Shown here: one piece after another, positions 61,963-64,000 of the stretch
Layout: each line of letters starts with the position of its first letter
Numbering within the stretch: the first letter of the stretch is position 1
Source of the DNA: Kosakonia sacchari
Lineage (GTDB): Bacteria; Pseudomonadota; Gammaproteobacteria; Enterobacterales; Enterobacteriaceae
Length of the DNA: 64,000 bases
Direction: 5' to 3'
NCBI GenBank assembly: GCA_900109485.1
Contig: FOAY01000002.1
Coordinates: 308,913 to 372,912, forward strand
Made by a program: the position numbers and the translations under genes
The notes under the pieces: model-generated
Database searches by the model: none
What the model saw: only the letters and a program-made list of their open reading frames with translations
Told to the model about the DNA's origin: nothing

Positions 61963-62433
61963 TTATTTCAGCAGCGCCGCGTCGATTTTCACCACAATTT
62001 TACGCAGCGCGGCGGGTGCCGTCAGGCTGCACATCGGGCGGTGCAGCTCCAGCGGGAAGATAATGGCCAGTTCTTCAGGCTGTAAATGAATCAGCGTCTC
62101 GCTGGCAATGTGCTGACAAAAACCGAGATCGTTCGCATTATTAAACGGCTCGCTAAGTTCAAGCGGCAAGCCGGTCACGCCTGCGCCAACCACCTCTTCG
62201 CCGCTTAATACAATATGGATATCAATATATTGACGATGAAATTCCGGGCGCTGCTCAGCCAGCAGCCGGGTATGCCCTTCAACCACTGAGAAGAAAACGC
62301 TGTCGCCCTGCAACGGATATTTTCCCGCCGCCAGCGAGTGCGGTTTCTTATCGAGAATGGCCTGGAGCGTCTGGCGAATAATTGCCGGATAGAGCGGATT
62401 CACCGCGCCAGCGGATAAGGTATCAATGATCAT
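61963..62433 (-). CDS. YhcH/YjgK/YiaL-family protein (DUF386)
   Basis: This 156-aa cupin-like family protein has conserved metal-site-like residues HRQYIDIHIVLSGEE (about 66-80). Family members (YhcH, YjgK/TabA, YiaL, EbgC) often accompany sugar-acid catabolic genes and may act as anomerases or epimerases; this is an inference. It overlaps the end of idnK by 4 bp (ATGA), so it is the last gene of the idnO-idnK operon. Confidence 0.85.
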   Translation of the reverse strand: MIIDTLSAGAVNPLYPAIIRQTLQAILDKKPHSLAAGKYPLQGDSVFFSVVEGHTRLLAEQRPEFHRQYIDIHIVLSGEEVVGAGVTGLPLELSEPFNNANDLGFCQHIASETLIHLQPEELAIIFPLELHRPMCSLTAPAALRKIVVKIDAALLK

Positions 62434-62960
62434 GCGGGGACATCCTGGTTAACGTAGTTTTGTAACAGGGAAAGGCTTTGCGAAACAATCGTGGCCACCG
62501 GCGGCGCGATATCCACCGCCAGAATGTCGGGTTCGTCATCAGCGGGAACTTCCAGCGCGGCGAACTGGCTTTGCAGCAGCGCTTCGGGCATAAAATGCCC
62601 CTGACGCTGGCGCATTCTTTCCAGCACGCAGGTGTAATCGCCCCGGAGCCAGAGAAAACAGAGATTGCTGTTTCCTCTGCGAAGCTGGTCGCGATAGCGT
62701 TTTTTCAGCGCCGAGCAGACCAGCACGCCAGATTCATTTTTTTGTTCCAGACTAAAAATAACGTCGGAAAGGCGTTCCAGCCACGGCAGGCGATCATCAT
62801 CATCCAATGCCTGGCCCGAGGCCATTTTACGAATGTTCTGTCGGGGATGCAGATCGTCACCATCGATAAACTTCGCCTGCATTGCCTGCGCAAGCGCCAG
62901 ACCTACCGTGCTTTTCCCGGTACCGGAGACGCCCATTAAAATCACGCACTGACCAGTCAT
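62430..62960 (-). CDS. idnK: Gluconokinase (IdnK/GntK family)
   Basis: This 176-aa gluconokinase phosphorylates D-gluconate to 6-phosphogluconate for the Entner-Doudoroff pathway. The P-loop GVSGTGKST is at 10-18, and the family motif DGDDLHPRQNIRKM follows. The start at ATG 62960 is 10 bp after the idnO stop; a long upstream ORF extension overlapping idnO is spurious. The symbol follows operon context; gntK cannot be excluded. Confidence 0.9.
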   Translation of the reverse strand: MTGQCVILMGVSGTGKSTVGLALAQAMQAKFIDGDDLHPRQNIRKMASGQALDDDDRLPWLERLSDVIFSLEQKNESGVLVCSALKKRYRDQLRRGNSNLCFLWLRGDYTCVLERMRQRQGHFMPEALLQSQFAALEVPADDEPDILAVDIAPPVATIVSQSLSLLQNYVNQDVPA

Positions 62961-62970
62961 CGTGCGCTCC

Positions 62971-63735
62971 TTACACCGCAACCAGCATGCCGCCATCGAC
63001 GAACAGTAAATGCCCGTTAACGAAGTCGGAGGCTTTGGAGGAGAGAAACACTGCGGCGCCAACCAGTTCCTGCGGATCGCCCCAGCGAGCGGCAGGGGTG
63101 CGTTTGCATAACCAGTCGGTGAACGCTTTGTCATCCACTAACGCCTGTGTCATGGCTGTTTTGAAATAGCCAGGTGCAATACCGTTGACCTGAATATTGT
63201 GGCGCGCCAGTTCAACGCACATGCCGCGCGTCAGCATTTTCACTGCGCCTTTCGCGGCGGCATATGGCGTAATGGTGTCGCGGCCCAGTTCACTCTGCAT
63301 TGAGCAGATATTGACGATTTTGCCCTGCTGGCGCGCCATCATGCGTTTAGCGACAGCCTGCGACACCAGGAAAACGGCGGTCTGGTTAACGGCAATAACC
63401 GCATTCCACTCATCCACCGGGAACTCGGTAAAAGGATGACGTCGCTGGATGCCTGCGTTATTGAACAGCACGTCGATGGCGCCGATATGGCGTTCAATAT
63501 CGTCAATCGCCTGCTCAACAGATTCGGCATCAGTCACGTTGAATACCGCGACATGCGCGGTTGCGCCTTCATCGCGTAGTTTCATCGCGGCTTGTTCGGC
63601 GCGTTCCGCCGAGATATCGTTAATGATGATTTCCGCGCCGTACTGCGCCAGCCCCTGCGCCATAACAAAACCGATCCCCTGACCTGAGCCGGTAATTAAA
63701 ATGCGTTTGCCGTTTAAACTGAAAAGATCGTTCAT
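62971..63735 (-). CDS. idnO: Gluconate 5-dehydrogenase IdnO
   Basis: This 254-aa short-chain dehydrogenase interconverts 5-keto-D-gluconate and D-gluconate. The nucleotide-binding TGSGQGIG motif is at 15-22, NNAG at 92-95, and the catalytic Tyr158/Lys162 pair lies in PYAAAKG. The sequence is very close to E. coli IdnO, and its length is the same. It is the first gene of the minus-strand operon; idnD (L-idonate dehydrogenase) is not in this window. Confidence 0.95.
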   Translation of the reverse strand: MNDLFSLNGKRILITGSGQGIGFVMAQGLAQYGAEIIINDISAERAEQAAMKLRDEGATAHVAVFNVTDAESVEQAIDDIERHIGAIDVLFNNAGIQRRHPFTEFPVDEWNAVIAVNQTAVFLVSQAVAKRMMARQQGKIVNICSMQSELGRDTITPYAAAKGAVKMLTRGMCVELARHNIQVNGIAPGYFKTAMTQALVDDKAFTDWLCKRTPAARWGDPQELVGAAVFLSSKASDFVNGHLLFVDGGMLVAV

Positions 63736-63793
63736 TGTTATTTCCTGAGCGAATGATGTGGCCCCTATCTCACGGTTTTTACCCTGGCTGAAC

Positions 63794-63809
63794 TGTGACG
63801 CAGATCACT
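63794..63809. promoter_or_regulatory. CRP site between idnO and the divergent gene
   Basis: TGTGA-n6-TCACT matches the CRP consensus at 9 of 10 half-site positions. It lies about 59 bp upstream of idnO. The idn genes of E. coli are CRP-dependent, so catabolite control is likely. Confidence 0.75.
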
Positions 63810-63974
63810 CAAATCCATGTTACGAAAAGGGGTTACTTTTAGTGTGAAGCTGGGCGGAAAACTGAGCGCAATCCGGCGGTTAACCGCGCATTGCAGCGCA
63901 GTTGGGCAATTCTCTTTTCCGGCGACAAGGGGCATAATAACGGGCTCGGGCTGGCGTCAGGACAGGTAGCAACC

Positions 63975-64000
63975 ATGAAGGCACAACGTATTACTTTGCA
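63975..64000 (+). CDS. Partial gene cut by window end, possibly a LacI-type regulator
   Basis: ATG 63975 begins MKAQRITL, divergent from idnO. Only eight complete codons are present, so the product cannot be assigned. The N-terminus (basic residues, then R-I-T-L) resembles IdnR/GntR-type LacI-family starts, which would fit a divergent operon regulator; a transporter or idnD cannot be excluded. Confidence 0.4.

Noticed and set aside
63815-63841. Possible IdnR/GntR operator (ATGTTAC ... GGTTAC) before the divergent gene
   Set aside because: The two halves do not form the palindrome expected of the GntR-type operator, so I do not call it a site.

Overview
This 64-kb window is a stretch of enterobacterial core chromosome. 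Nearly every gene can be recognised from its protein sequence, and the order follows the region that spans the replication-map zero point of Escherichia coli K-12 (from rsmC through thrL to carB). The family is almost certainly Enterobacteriaceae. Several departures from the K-12 layout argue against E. coli itself; the genus cannot be fixed from this window. I see no CRISPR array, insertion sequence, prophage, integrase or toxin-antitoxin island.

Layout, left to right. (1) 1-5.1 kb: the 5' part of a minus-strand tRNA-Leu(CAG), then rsmC, holD-rimI-yjjG, and prfC. (2) 5-8 kb: envelope and stress genes osmY and ytjA, then yjjU-yjjV. (3) 8-10.4 kb: a glycyl-radical enzyme (yjjI) and its activase (yjjW), divergent from deoC. 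(4) 10.6-15 kb: the deoCABD nucleoside catabolic operon, with DeoR operators that extend back into yjjI. (5) 15-20.5 kb: lplA and ytjB diverge from serB-radA-nadR. (6) 20.5-21.3 kb: an AT-rich insert with an orphan LuxR-type regulator. (7) 21.3-30.5 kb: ettA, slt, trpR, yjjX, gpmB, rob, creA, arcA, yjjY and yjtD. (8) 30.6-36 kb: thrL attenuator, thrABC and yaaX. (9) 36-48.5 kb: yaaA, yaaJ, talB, mog, an extra MFS transporter, satP, dnaKJ, nhaAR and rpsT. (10) 48.8-55.6 kb: ribF-ileS-lspA-fkpB-ispH and rihC. (11) 55.7-61.4 kb: dapB and carAB. (12) 61.6-64 kb: a YgdI/YgdR-type lipoprotein, and a minus-strand idnO-idnK-YhcH/YjgK operon facing a gene cut by the window end.

How the genes work together. 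deoCABD plus rihC degrade nucleosides; DeoR, CRP and probably CytR control deo. thrABC, dapB, carAB, serB, nadR and ribF make amino acids, pyrimidine/arginine precursors and cofactors. arcA, trpR, rob, nhaR and nadR are regulators. ribF, ileS, lspA, fkpB and ispH form one tightly packed, partly overlapping transcription unit.

Differences from K-12 gene content, as I recall that genome: creBCD are missing between creA and arcA; yjjJ is missing between deoD and lplA; yaaW/yaaI are missing before dnaK; no hok/sok-type locus lies between dnaJ and nhaA; and the caiF/cai region is replaced by the idn cluster. Gains are the LuxR-type gene, the MFS transporter, the lipoprotein and the idn cluster. 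The most interesting items to follow up are the 34-bp direct repeat flanking a hairpin upstream of holD, the orphan LuxR-type gene, the creBCD loss, the three-operator deo control region inside yjjI, and the idnO-idnK-YhcH operon. I found no clearly undescribed biological system; these are modest, checkable leads.
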